DNA of 21,564 nt from an uncultured SAR324 cluster bacterium (lineage in GTDB: Bacteria > SAR324 > NAC60-12). How positions within the stretch are numbered: the stretch's first letter is position 1; every line of letters begins with the position of its first letter. Both the position numbers and the translations under genes were made by a program. Positions 1 to 8,087 of this stretch are shown piece by piece. The DNA lies in the NCBI GenBank assembly GCA_902562015.1, contig CACERX010000022.1, positions 1 to 21,564 of the forward strand, given 5' to 3'. The notes under the pieces are model-generated. The model had not been told where the DNA came from and did not search any database. It saw only the letters and a list, made by a program, of their open reading frames with translations.

Positions 1-222
1 CCGGCTGATAGCGAATTAGAAACATTAAAAGAATACAAACTCAGTTTAATCGCTGTTAAAGACATGCTTCCTGGTGAAACTATTTCAGGCAATGATTTTG
101 TTATTTCTAAGCCCGGAACGGGGATACCACCAAAAAATTCTGAACTTATTGTTGGTAAGCAGGTCATACAAAAAATAACAAAAGGTCATCCAATCAAGTG
201 GAATAACCTTGAAATAGGCTAA
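1..222 (+). CDS. neuB: Nonulosonic acid synthase (NeuB/PseI/LegI family), C-terminal part only
   Basis: The open frame enters from the left edge and stops at 220-222, giving 73 residues. It matches the C-terminal SAF (antifreeze-like) domain of sialic acid synthases: a strand with ...AVKDMLPGETISGNDFVISK, then KPGTGIPPK and the closing VGKQVIQKITKGHPI. In this family the SAF domain closes over the TIM-barrel active site of the partner subunit, and the enzyme condenses a 6-carbon acetamido sugar with phosphoenolpyruvate to make a 9-carbon nonulosonic acid in the cytoplasm. The PseG-like hydrolase and the CMP-transferase downstream support this assignment. Whether the product is sialic, legionaminic or pseudaminic acid cannot be told from the tail. 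The catalytic barrel lies outside the window. Confidence 0.85.
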   Translation, partial: PADSELETLKEYKLSLIAVKDMLPGETISGNDFVISKPGTGIPPKNSELIVGKQVIQKITKGHPIKWNNLEIG

Positions 223-238
223 ATTTTTTATAGATAAA

Positions 239-1219
239 ATGAAAAATAATCAATACTTGGCTAAATCGACGATTTTACTTACTGGGGGGGCAGGATTTAT
301 AGGTTCACATATAGCTGACAAATTGTTGGAATTAGGTGCATCTGTAGTGATAGTTGACGACCTATGTTCAGGCCGAAAAGAAAATATCCCAGATGGAGCC
401 ATTTTTTATAAAACTAATATCATTGATTATAAGAAATTATCTAATATTTTCTCAGTTCATAACTTTGATTACATTATTCATGAGGCTGCAAAGATTAATA
501 CTAATGTAATGCTTGAAGACCCTATCGAGGACGTAAAAAGCAGTATACTTGGCACACTAAATCTTTTGAAATTGGCAGTTAAAAATTCAGTAAAAAAATT
601 CATCTATGCATCCTCAGTTGCGGTATATGGCCGTCCCAAAAAACTTCCTGCTAGAGAAAATGATGAACTGATGCCAATATATTCGTATGGGATAGTAAAA
701 AAATGTACTGAAGAATATATAAAATATTTTTCAGATAATTATAAAGTAAATTACTCAATTTTAAGATACGGGAATGTATTTGGACCCCGACAACCAATTT
801 TTGGGGAGGTCGGTGTTATTGCAATATTTACTGAAAAGATAATTTCTGGTGAAAATCTGGTAGTATTTGGTAACGGGAGCAACTTGAGAGACTATATATT
901 TATAGATGATGCTGTTGACTTAACGATTCAGACTATTCATCGTGGTGATCGAAAAATTTTCAATATTGCTCAAGGAATAGGGATCTCCGTAAATTCAGTA
1001 ATAGAAGCATTTGAAAATGCTTGGGAACAAAAATTTTCAGTAGAAAAAAAACCTGAGAGAGTCGGAGAAATAGGTAATTTTTATTCAGATATTTCCAAAG
1101 CTGGAAACGAGCTACATTCTTTACCAAAAACTGATTTACAAACAGGGATATCTAAAACAATTTACTATTATCTGTCAAAATCAAGAGATATTACTAGCTT
1201 AGATATGTCGACTAAATAG
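239..1219 (+). CDS. NAD-dependent sugar-nucleotide epimerase/dehydratase (extended SDR)
   Basis: This 326-residue protein is the normal length for UDP-glucose/UDP-GlcNAc 4-epimerase relatives. An N-terminal Rossmann motif TGGAGFIG is at residues 15-22, the catalytic serines at 125-126 (YASSVAVYG) and the YxxxK pair at Y150/K154. A conserved RYGNVFGPRQ lies mid-protein and LRDYIFIDDAVD later, both typical of the NDP-sugar epimerase branch. It would act on a nucleotide sugar in the cytoplasm, probably to interconvert C4 configuration or to take part in precursor synthesis for the nonulosonic acid. It starts 16 bases after the synthase stop, so co-transcription is likely. The start has no Shine-Dalgarno; the bases before it read TAGATAAA. 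The exact substrate is not decided by sequence. Confidence 0.85.
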   Translation: MKNNQYLAKSTILLTGGAGFIGSHIADKLLELGASVVIVDDLCSGRKENIPDGAIFYKTNIIDYKKLSNIFSVHNFDYIIHEAAKINTNVMLEDPIEDVKSSILGTLNLLKLAVKNSVKKFIYASSVAVYGRPKKLPARENDELMPIYSYGIVKKCTEEYIKYFSDNYKVNYSILRYGNVFGPRQPIFGEVGVIAIFTEKIISGENLVVFGNGSNLRDYIFIDDAVDLTIQTIHRGDRKIFNIAQGIGISVNSVIEAFENAWEQKFSVEKKPERVGEIGNFYSDISKAGNELHSLPKTDLQTGISKTIYYYLSKSRDITSLDMSTK

Positions 1220-1403
1220 ATATATTAATTAAATTAAATAAATAAAAAAAATTTATTTAGTAGAACTTATATTATCGCTACCCTCCAGCCTCTTGGTTAT
1301 TTAGAAATTTTAAGAATGTACCTTCGCTAAGAACCCCACAACTTTAAATTATTTTAAAAAATTATCATTATTTAAAAGTCTATTTTCAAACAGTAGTCCT
1401 TGT

Positions 1404-2030
1404 ATGACAGAACATATTAATAAAGATTCAATAATCTCGTATTATGAGAAGACTTTTAAAGATAACAAAGGTGGATTCGCTTCTTTAGCCTGGGGTAGTC
1501 GAAAGTCTCAGGAAAGAAGATTTGAGATTCTTTCTCAAGTTGCTCCATTAATGGGGGCAAGTGTACTTGATGTAGGTTGTGGTTTAGGGGATTTTTATGG
1601 TTGGGCATGTCGTACTGGATTACAAATCTCTTATAAGGGAATTGACATAACGCCTTGTATGCTGAGTCAGGCTAGGAAGAAATATAAAAACACTAAATTT
1701 GAGGAAATTGATTTACTAGTTGATGAACTCCCTTTATTTTCAGTCGATTATGTCATTTCATCAGGAATTTTCAATCGAAAAATACCCCAGCATTCCCATT
1801 TCGTAGAACAAATGATTTCAAAGATGTATTCTATCTGTAAGAAAGGGGTGGCTTTTAATATCATGAGTAAAAAAGCGGACTATAAGGAAGAAACAGAGTT
1901 TTACGCTGATCCGGGTGAAATATTGAACTACTCTCTGAAATTATCAAGAAAAGTTGTATTGAATCATAATTACATGTCTCACGACTTTACAGTGTATATT
2001 TATAAGTATCCAAGAGAACAAAATGAATAA
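1404..2030 (+). CDS. Class I SAM-dependent methyltransferase, small
   Basis: A 208-residue single-domain methyltransferase. Motif I is VLDVGCGLGD at residues 54-63 and the acidic loop that binds the SAM ribose is GIDIT at 79-83; a weaker post-motif region VDYVISSGIFN follows. There is no membrane segment. It sits inside the nonulosonic acid cassette and its last 8 bases overlap the start of the PseG-like gene, so the two are probably translationally coupled. A role in methylating the nonulosonic acid or its precursor is inference; the substrate and target atom are unknown. A 184-base AT-rich spacer separates it from the epimerase, and no clear ribosome site precedes the ATG. Confidence 0.8.
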   Translation: MTEHINKDSIISYYEKTFKDNKGGFASLAWGSRKSQERRFEILSQVAPLMGASVLDVGCGLGDFYGWACRTGLQISYKGIDITPCMLSQARKKYKNTKFEEIDLLVDELPLFSVDYVISSGIFNRKIPQHSHFVEQMISKMYSICKKGVAFNIMSKKADYKEETEFYADPGEILNYSLKLSRKVVLNHNYMSHDFTVYIYKYPREQNE

Positions 2031-3111
2031 AAAAGAAGATATGAGAGTAATTTTTCGGGTTGATGCCACACATGATGTAGCTCTCGGACATCTTAAACGC
2101 TGTATTTCATTAGCAAACAAGCTTCTTATTTTTAACATTGATCTAATTTTTGTAACAGCAGAAGACTCTTATACTAATGAAATTCTCAACTCTCTTGGAT
2201 TTATAAACCATTTTTCAAAAGCAAAAACAAATTCTTATCAGGATCTCAAATTTACAACTAGTATTGCGGAAAAATTTTGCGTAAATGTTGTCATTATTGA
2301 TTCTTATGAAATTGATTCGGCTTATCGGAAAGGTTTGATGGATAAGGGTTTATTTGTTGTTTCAATAAGTGACATGGTCAATATGGATGTTCCAGCACAT
2401 TTAATTGTTAATGGGAGCTTGAATGCTGAGAAGTTGTGCTCAACTCCTGATGGTACAGAAGAGGCATTTGGGATAAAATATTTGATTTTGGATAAAAATT
2501 TTTGGGGAGAGCAACTATATCCAATTTCTACAGATCAAATTAATAACATCCTCATTACCATGGGAGGAATTGATCATTATGACTTAACTACTTGTATTTT
2601 AAAAATTCTAGACTCAATCGATGGGGTTTTTTCGGTAACAGCAATTGTAGGACCTTACTACGAAAATCTTTCTTCAATAAAAGATCAGGTCAGAAAAATG
2701 AAAAAGCCCGTAAAACTGGTTATGTCTCCGACTAGTTTATTTAAATATATGCAGAAGTGCTCACTAGCTTTTTCTGCAGGTGGTCAAACATTATATGAGC
2801 TTTTAGTATTATGTAGACCTACTATTGGGATCTCCTTATGGGGTAATCAAAATAGTAATGTTATGGAACTAACCCAAAAGGAAGCAATTGTAGGGATTGT
2901 ATATGAAGACAATCCTAGTTTTGAAATTAAGTTGAAAGCAAAGACAAAATCGCTAATTGATGATCAAGATACTAGAGAAAAAATAATAAAAAATGGTAAA
3001 GCGATAGTTGATAATCACAGCACAGAGAGAGTATATAATAAAATATTCAGTGCATTTAATGAATGGCAAAACACTAAAATTTGTAAGAAGCAAGATGTCA
3101 AAAAATCATAA
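2023..3111 (+). CDS. pseG: PseG-like UDP-sugar hydrolase (GT-B fold)
   Basis: PseG removes UDP from UDP-2,4-diacetamido-2,4,6-trideoxy-altrose, the step before PEP condensation in pseudaminic acid synthesis; relatives include SpsG and the legionaminic acid enzyme. This 362-residue protein shows the family marks: an N-terminal RVDAT strand, then LGHLKRC (residues 21-27) with the GH that holds the catalytic histidine, IDSYEID near 92-98, GGID at 181-184, and the nucleotide-binding SAGGQT at 251-256 followed by NQ at 275-276. The start used here overlaps the upstream methyltransferase by 8 bases. An alternative ATG at 2041 begins right before the first strand (MRVIFRVDA) and would match the family length better. 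The last 17 bases overlap the next gene. Confidence 0.85.
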   Translation: MNKKEDMRVIFRVDATHDVALGHLKRCISLANKLLIFNIDLIFVTAEDSYTNEILNSLGFINHFSKAKTNSYQDLKFTTSIAEKFCVNVVIIDSYEIDSAYRKGLMDKGLFVVSISDMVNMDVPAHLIVNGSLNAEKLCSTPDGTEEAFGIKYLILDKNFWGEQLYPISTDQINNILITMGGIDHYDLTTCILKILDSIDGVFSVTAIVGPYYENLSSIKDQVRKMKKPVKLVMSPTSLFKYMQKCSLAFSAGGQTLYELLVLCRPTIGISLWGNQNSNVMELTQKEAIVGIVYEDNPSFEIKLKAKTKSLIDDQDTREKIIKNGKAIVDNHSTERVYNKIFSAFNEWQNTKICKKQDVKKS

Positions 3112-3868
3112 AAAAGATAATTATAGATTAAGTTTACCCCTAAGGTCCCAAAACGAACGTAGTTATGTAGATGAGTTAGGGAACTTTCTAGAAAGCAGTC
3201 AACTTTCTGAAGTCGAGAAAATAATGAATTTTTCACTATATACTCCTCGACAAAACATTGCTTCGTTTTTAGCTAAGTATGAATTATTTAAAAAGATACT
3301 AGATGTTCAAGGCTCTATTATAGAGTGTGGTGTAGCTTATGGTAGTGGACTTATGGCATTTGCAAATTTTAGTTCTATATTTGAACCTGTTAATTATAAT
3401 AGAAAAATCATTGGATTTGATACTTTTTCGGGATTCCCCAGCCTATCTTCAAAAGACAAAGCGGGTCAGGACCCTCATGCGGAAATTGGTGGAATGAAGG
3501 TCGAGTCATTTGAAGAACTTCAGAGAAGTATAGCATTGTATAATCAAAACCGCTTTATTGGCCATATCAATAAAATCGAATTAGTTAAGGGTGATGTCTT
3601 AGAAACGATCCCAGAATATATAAAAAACAATCCTCACTTAGTAGTTTCTATGCTTTATTTGGATCTTGACCTATATGAACCTACTAAAAAATCTATCGAA
3701 TTATTTTTACCAAGAATGCCAAAGGGAGCAATTATAGGATTCGATGAATTAAATCATCCAGATTGGCCTGGAGAGACGATAGCAGTAATGGAATCGTTAG
3801 GAATTTCAAATTTACGAATAAAAAGGAATCCTTTCGACAGTGTACGCTCCTACGTAGTCATTGAATAG
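3095..3868 (+). CDS. TylF/macrocin-type O-methyltransferase
   Basis: A 257-residue protein of the TylF family, metal- and SAM-dependent O-methyltransferases that act on sugar hydroxyls (macrocin 3''-OH in tylosin synthesis). Visible marks: IIECGVAYGSG (75-85) as the SAM-binding loop, GFDTFSGFP (107-115), the conserved LYLDLDLYEPT with its acidic pair near 189-191, and GFDE (215-218), which together supply the metal-binding acids. The start at 3095 (MSKNHKK...) is preferred over an upstream TTG at 3008, because the extra 29 residues lie inside the PseG-like gene and look like an out-of-frame reading. AGAAG lies just ahead of the ATG, one of the few Shine-Dalgarno-like sequences here. In a nonulosonic acid cassette it probably O-methylates the sugar; this is inference. 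Confidence 0.85.
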   Translation: MSKNHKKDNYRLSLPLRSQNERSYVDELGNFLESSQLSEVEKIMNFSLYTPRQNIASFLAKYELFKKILDVQGSIIECGVAYGSGLMAFANFSSIFEPVNYNRKIIGFDTFSGFPSLSSKDKAGQDPHAEIGGMKVESFEELQRSIALYNQNRFIGHINKIELVKGDVLETIPEYIKNNPHLVVSMLYLDLDLYEPTKKSIELFLPRMPKGAIIGFDELNHPDWPGETIAVMESLGISNLRIKRNPFDSVRSYVVIE

Positions 3869-3893
3869 GTAAAAATTTATAAATTATATAAAA

Positions 3894-5735
3894 TTGAGTG
3901 AAATTCAAAGGGAACTAGTCATTATTCATTCGCTTTCTGACAGTAATTTACTTTCAAATTACAATGCAAAATCGATTGATATATTAGCTATGGCACCAAG
4001 TGTCATGTTGACTTTAGATAAGCATAAAATTAGTTATAAGTCAACGGAAGATTTATATGATACCGAAGATTATGTCACCGATGTCGAAAATTTAAAAAAT
4101 GAGGCTGAGAAAATGTTTTCATATTTGGATGAAGCATGTAATCCAATTTTAGATTCTTCATTCCCCTACACTGGAAATGCTCCATACTTCATAATATTAT
4201 TCGCTGATTTGTTATATTTGGAAAAACTAATAAAAATTATTGGTGAACAATACCAGAAAATAGTCCTGGTAAGCCACACTGAGCCAAAAAATTTCTCTTG
4301 GAAACGACTTAAGTATGCTGATTTAAAATCTAAACATGGATCCGGAACTATAGCGCTTCCCTTATTAGATAATTTAGAAGAAAAAATTGGATTACTTTAC
4401 AAATTTATTCCTATGGAATTCTGTTTTGGAGGCAAACAAGATATTCAGAGAATACCTATAATCATCAAATTAAAAGCTTTCAAAGAAAAATTATTCTACT
4501 ATTTTAAAAAAAGGATATCTAAATTTAAAAGGAAAAAATATATACAACAAGTGGTAAAATATATTGCTACTAAAAAAGTTAAATCGCAAAAAATACTTGT
4601 AATACAAGATGGCTATGAAGTTTCCATATTGAAAGATTATCTTTGTGAATATAGTTTGTGGGAAAATACAAATAATTTAAGATATTCAGTAAATAAAAAT
4701 GAACCAAAAAAATATGATTTTGAACAAATTAGACCAATAATATTTTCTTTTTTGGCTATAAATTTCCCAAATTTAAAAAATATTATTGGAGAAATGTTTT
4801 CAACATATCACAGTGAAGTTGTAGGAAGACTAGACAATTTTGGAAAGTTATTTAAAGATGAGCTGAAGGATAGAACCATTAAAGCTTTATTATTTTCAGT
4901 AGGAGTTCGGGATGTATTTGATATGACAATGGCTCATTTAGCAAACAAGAGTGGAATTCCTGTGGTTTTTTTCCAGCATGGAGGTTGTGGAGTCTTTCAA
5001 CGTACGCCTTTCAGAAAATATACAGAAATAACTCCTCAAATAAAAAAAATTCTTATACTTAACTCTATAATGGAATTGGAATCGTCGCAGCATAGAGGTT
5101 CGATATGTAAAGTGTTTGGTTCGATAACACGTTATCATTTAATTAAAAATCAGAGTAAAGGTTCTTCGACTAAAGAAATGCTTTACTGCACAAGTCCATA
5201 CAACATTTCAACTTTTAAATCACTATTAACAAATCACTCAGACAAGTCTTCACACATAATTAATGATGAAATATTGTCAATTGCAGAAATGTATTCCGTT
5301 AATTTAGACATTAAACTACATCCGATAGCACAAAATTATTGCTATAATTATTTTAATGAATTAATAAATTCTAAAGGATATAAAAACTCCAATCTTGTAT
5401 ATGGTATTACTGCAGAATCAATAGCAAGTAGGTATAAACTAATTATTTTAGACTTTTTAGGAACAGCCATAGTTCAATATATATTATCATTAAAAATCCC
5501 AGTAATAGTGTACGTTAGGTATTTCGATATATTGGATAATCGTGTAAAAGAAGACTTATTAAAAAGATGTTATGTGGTTCATAATCGGGAAGAATTGAAT
5601 GAAATAGTACAAAGATACTCTTATGGAGACCTACCTTCTAAATATAGCAAGGAATTTGTTGATAAATACGTCTATCCAGTTAAAAAAGATGATCCTGGAA
5701 TTATGGTAGCAAATTATATTAAGTCTATTGTCTAA
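3894..5735 (+). CDS. Large putative glycosyltransferase, GT-B-like
   Basis: A 613-residue protein that I cannot place in a named family with certainty. The C-terminal half looks like a GT-B donor-binding domain: PVVFFQHGGCGVF (356-368) resembles the QHG signature of capsule and Kdo-type transferases, then IKLHP (473-477), and LDFLGTAIVQYILSLKIPV (519-537), the usual small-residue plus helix pattern around the nucleotide. A basic stretch at about 198-228 links the two halves. No signal peptide or membrane helix is evident. The start is TTG at 3894: the first strand (ELVIIHSL) lies before the first internal ATG, so a later start would remove part of the fold. Placement between the TylF enzyme and the CMP-transferase suggests it transfers a CMP-activated nonulosonic acid; this is inference. 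Confidence 0.6.
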   Translation: MSEIQRELVIIHSLSDSNLLSNYNAKSIDILAMAPSVMLTLDKHKISYKSTEDLYDTEDYVTDVENLKNEAEKMFSYLDEACNPILDSSFPYTGNAPYFIILFADLLYLEKLIKIIGEQYQKIVLVSHTEPKNFSWKRLKYADLKSKHGSGTIALPLLDNLEEKIGLLYKFIPMEFCFGGKQDIQRIPIIIKLKAFKEKLFYYFKKRISKFKRKKYIQQVVKYIATKKVKSQKILVIQDGYEVSILKDYLCEYSLWENTNNLRYSVNKNEPKKYDFEQIRPIIFSFLAINFPNLKNIIGEMFSTYHSEVVGRLDNFGKLFKDELKDRTIKALLFSVGVRDVFDMTMAHLANKSGIPVVFFQHGGCGVFQRTPFRKYTEITPQIKKILILNSIMELESSQHRGSICKVFGSITRYHLIKNQSKGSSTKEMLYCTSPYNISTFKSLLTNHSDKSSHIINDEILSIAEMYSVNLDIKLHPIAQNYCYNYFNELINSKGYKNSNLVYGITAESIASRYKLIILDFLGTAIVQYILSLKIPVIVYVRYFDILDNRVKEDLLKRCYVVHNREELNEIVQRYSYGDLPSKYSKEFVDKYVYPVKKDDPGIMVANYIKSIV

Positions 5736-5768
5736 ATTATAAACTAACCATTAAATTATAAAAAAAAT

Positions 5769-6431
5769 ATGGCAGGATCGATTGTTGGATTAGTTCCAGT
5801 TAAAGCACAATCTGATCGAGTAAAAGGAAAAAATACAAGAAAATTTGGAGATACTAACCTTTTAGAGCTAAAGTTAGATCAATTGTCAAAAGCAAAAGGA
5901 TTTGACGAGATAATTCTTTCCTCAGAAGATAAAAAAATAAGAGAGATTGCGAGGAATATGGGCTTCGAAGTTCATATAAGAGACTCAAAGTATTCAACAA
6001 GCTACGTCTCAATGAGTGAGGTTTATTCAAAAATTGCATCTGAAATTCCCGGAGTAAATATTGCATGGATAAATGTGACTAACCCCCTTGCAGGCACCGA
6101 AATCTATGAAAATGCTGTTATTGAATATCGCAAACTATCAGATGAATATGACTGTCTTTTAAGTGCAGTAGAGGTGAAGGAAAATATTTTTTATAATGGT
6201 AAACCTGTAAACTTTAAACGAACACCATGGCCTCGCTCACAAGATCTTACTGGATTGTGTTCGTTAACTTTTGTCATTAATATCTTAAAGAGAAATGACA
6301 TGGTAAAATGGGGCTCTTGTGTCGGAATGGCCCCATATTTTTACCTTCTTGACAAAATAGATTCATGGGATATCGATAGCATAGAAGATTTTAAATTCTG
6401 TGAAATGATTTACCGAATGCGTAATATTTAG
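5769..6431 (+). CDS. neuA: CMP-nonulosonic acid cytidylyltransferase (NeuA/PseF/LegF family)
   Basis: This 220-residue protein has the nucleotidyltransferase fold of CMP-sialic acid synthetases. The P-loop-like CTP site is VPVKAQSDRVKGKN (9-22), followed by the strand/helix with DEIILSSED, NVTNPL at 102-107 (the family's QPTSPL position), a basic RTPWPRSQD at 151-159 and the terminal DIDSIEDF (201-208), where the acids hold Mg2+. It would activate the nonulosonic acid made by the upstream synthase with CTP in the cytoplasm. It lies 33 bases after the putative transferase gene and closes the compact cassette. The canonical arginine/lysine after the first proline is kept as lysine, and NVTNPL departs slightly from the usual motif, so the exact sugar is open. 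Confidence 0.88.
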   Translation: MAGSIVGLVPVKAQSDRVKGKNTRKFGDTNLLELKLDQLSKAKGFDEIILSSEDKKIREIARNMGFEVHIRDSKYSTSYVSMSEVYSKIASEIPGVNIAWINVTNPLAGTEIYENAVIEYRKLSDEYDCLLSAVEVKENIFYNGKPVNFKRTPWPRSQDLTGLCSLTFVINILKRNDMVKWGSCVGMAPYFYLLDKIDSWDIDSIEDFKFCEMIYRMRNI

Positions 6432-6433
6432 AA

Positions 6434-6550
6434 ATGCCTTCTGATTACTCAAAAATTTTATGTTACAACGAAAAAGACTTTCTACGCTATTCTAATAGTT
6501 CTTGTATTGAAAAATGGTTTAAATTGGGCTTCTTTATAAAATTTAACTAA
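6434..6550 (+). CDS. Short ORF after the cytidylyltransferase; gene remnant or small protein
   Basis: A 38-codon frame starts with ATG two bases after the cytidylyltransferase stop (MPSDYSKILCYNEKDFLRY...) and ends at 6548-6550. Its composition, with W, C, D, E and R well mixed, looks more like coding sequence than the AT-rich spacer after it. No family is recognised. Its stop TAA overlaps the ATG of a 19-codon frame (TAATG at 6548-6552), whose TGA in turn overlaps an ATG at 6606 opening a 14-codon frame. This could be the truncated start of a lost gene, a real small protein, or chance. No ribosome site is visible. Confidence 0.25.
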   Translation: MPSDYSKILCYNEKDFLRYSNSSCIEKWFKLGFFIKFN

Positions 6551-6725
6551 TGTCAAAAAATACTGACACAATTATTTTTATATTTTTATTTATTAAATAT
6601 TTGCTATGAAAGAACACATTATTATTTCATTTCAAAATTTCTCAATCTAACTAAGTATATTATTATATATTGTTTGAGTTAATTGGGTTTAAAATCTTAG
6701 TAAAAAAATTCAAAAAGTAAACCAT

Positions 6726-8087
6726 ATGGTTAGTACCGCAAAACAAAGATATTTGGATATTTTAGAAAACGGTAAAATCGTAATTGATTCTACTTTCAGC
6801 AAAAAAAAACATTATCTTAAAAAAGTTAAAAATCTATATTTTAAAATTATAGCTTCAGTTTGCGGAAGTAACATTTCTGAAATTATCAAGAGAGATGGGT
6901 TAAAAAATCTACACAAGCACATCCCAGTCGAATATATTATCTTCATAAACAAGATTGTGGATACTCAAATTAAAGATATTGCTCTGTCTTTTACTAGTGA
7001 TTTTTGTGATGAGATTTTAGACTTAAAAGAGCAATATTATATATATGATCATATGGAAACACGTATCATCTATCCAATTGATATTTGTTACAAATCAAAA
7101 ATAAAATTTTCTCATTATCAAAAATTAAACTTTAATAACTATGAAAATGTTACCGAAGAAATAGATAATGTCGTTTCAAGTGATTTTAAAAAAAATAATG
7201 TACAAAATATTGTTGAAAAAGAGCATTTTGCTGACTTTAGAAAATATTATGGTGACATACCTTACGCTTGCTGGAGAACTGCACCACACCGAGATTCTTG
7301 GTACGGTCACCCCCAAAGTAGTATGAATTTATGGTTAGGAATTACAGGTTGCACAAGTGAAAATAGTGTGTTTTTTTATCCAGATGTTTTTAATACGGAT
7401 ATCCCTTACATTAATGGAAGAAATGCTCCACATAGAGATTTTAAATACACAGCCCCTTATTGTCCCAGTGTGCCTGAGGGAAACACTTTAATTTTTAATC
7501 CTGAGAATTTACATGCTTCTCATATTGGAACAGCAGATAAAACTCGTATCTGTATAATCACTCGAGTAAATACAAAAGCTCCTTCATTTGCGCCCTACTT
7601 TGTAAACAGCAATTATAAAGCAGAACCATCTATATGGCATAAGTCAGAAAATATTCGCAATAGGATCTTTAATAAACCTTTTGAGGTGGATAGAGAAAAT
7701 TATGTAGGGGATTACCCGATTTATAAGAAAAGGAAAGATCCTCATTTAGGTTTAAAAACTTTTAACATTGACAATTATTTTAAATTTAGTGGTAAAAATG
7801 TTATATTTGATGAAACCGTATTAAAAGAACATAACAAAATATTAATTAGATTTAGAAACAAAGAAATTCTTATTATAAGAGACAATGATCAATACAGAGC
7901 CATTTCAAACCGTTGTTGTCATGCTGATTCAGAATTAGTGAATGGTACAATTGAAGATGGAATACTTACCTGTCCCCATCATTTGCTGAAAATCAATATT
8001 AATGACGGCAGTACATCTTGTCCCTCAATAAAACAGGAGATTTTTTGCATGACTATAGACAAAGGTAAAGTAATTATAAAAAAATAA
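6726..8087 (+). CDS. PhyH-like Fe(II)/2-oxoglutarate dioxygenase fused to a C-terminal Rieske [2Fe-2S] domain
   Basis: A 453-residue two-domain protein. Residues about 80-290 resemble the phytanoyl-CoA dioxygenase (PhyH) superfamily: the HxD iron ligands lie in TAPHRDSWYGHP (H188, D190), followed by MNLWLGITGC and, distally, NLHASHIGTADKTR with H263 or H266 as third ligand and R274 as the 2-oxoglutarate-binding arginine. Residues about 345-453 are a Rieske domain: CCH at 397-399 gives CxH, and CPHH at 416-419 gives CxxH, separated by 16 residues, as expected for a [2Fe-2S] cluster with two Cys and two His. A hydroxylation of a sugar or lipid in the glycan pathway is likely; the substrate is unknown. 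APHRD occurs twice (186-190 and 234-238). An A9 tract (6801-6809) encodes KKK near the N-terminus. Confidence 0.8.
   Translation: MVSTAKQRYLDILENGKIVIDSTFSKKKHYLKKVKNLYFKIIASVCGSNISEIIKRDGLKNLHKHIPVEYIIFINKIVDTQIKDIALSFTSDFCDEILDLKEQYYIYDHMETRIIYPIDICYKSKIKFSHYQKLNFNNYENVTEEIDNVVSSDFKKNNVQNIVEKEHFADFRKYYGDIPYACWRTAPHRDSWYGHPQSSMNLWLGITGCTSENSVFFYPDVFNTDIPYINGRNAPHRDFKYTAPYCPSVPEGNTLIFNPENLHASHIGTADKTRICIITRVNTKAPSFAPYFVNSNYKAEPSIWHKSENIRNRIFNKPFEVDRENYVGDYPIYKKRKDPHLGLKTFNIDNYFKFSGKNVIFDETVLKEHNKILIRFRNKEILIIRDNDQYRAISNRCCHADSELVNGTIEDGILTCPHHLLKININDGSTSCPSIKQEIFCMTIDKGKVIIKK

Noticed and set aside
1235..1259. 9-bp inverted repeat (TAAATAAAT/ATTTATTTA) as a terminator after the first epimerase
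   Set aside because: The stem is entirely A-T, the loop is poly-A, and no T-tract follows, so it is unlikely to terminate transcription.
3008..3094. Upstream TTG start adding 29 residues to the TylF-type methyltransferase
   Set aside because: The extra residues lie within the end of the PseG-like gene in another frame and do not look like the family N-terminus; ATG 3095 has a purine-rich site ahead of it.
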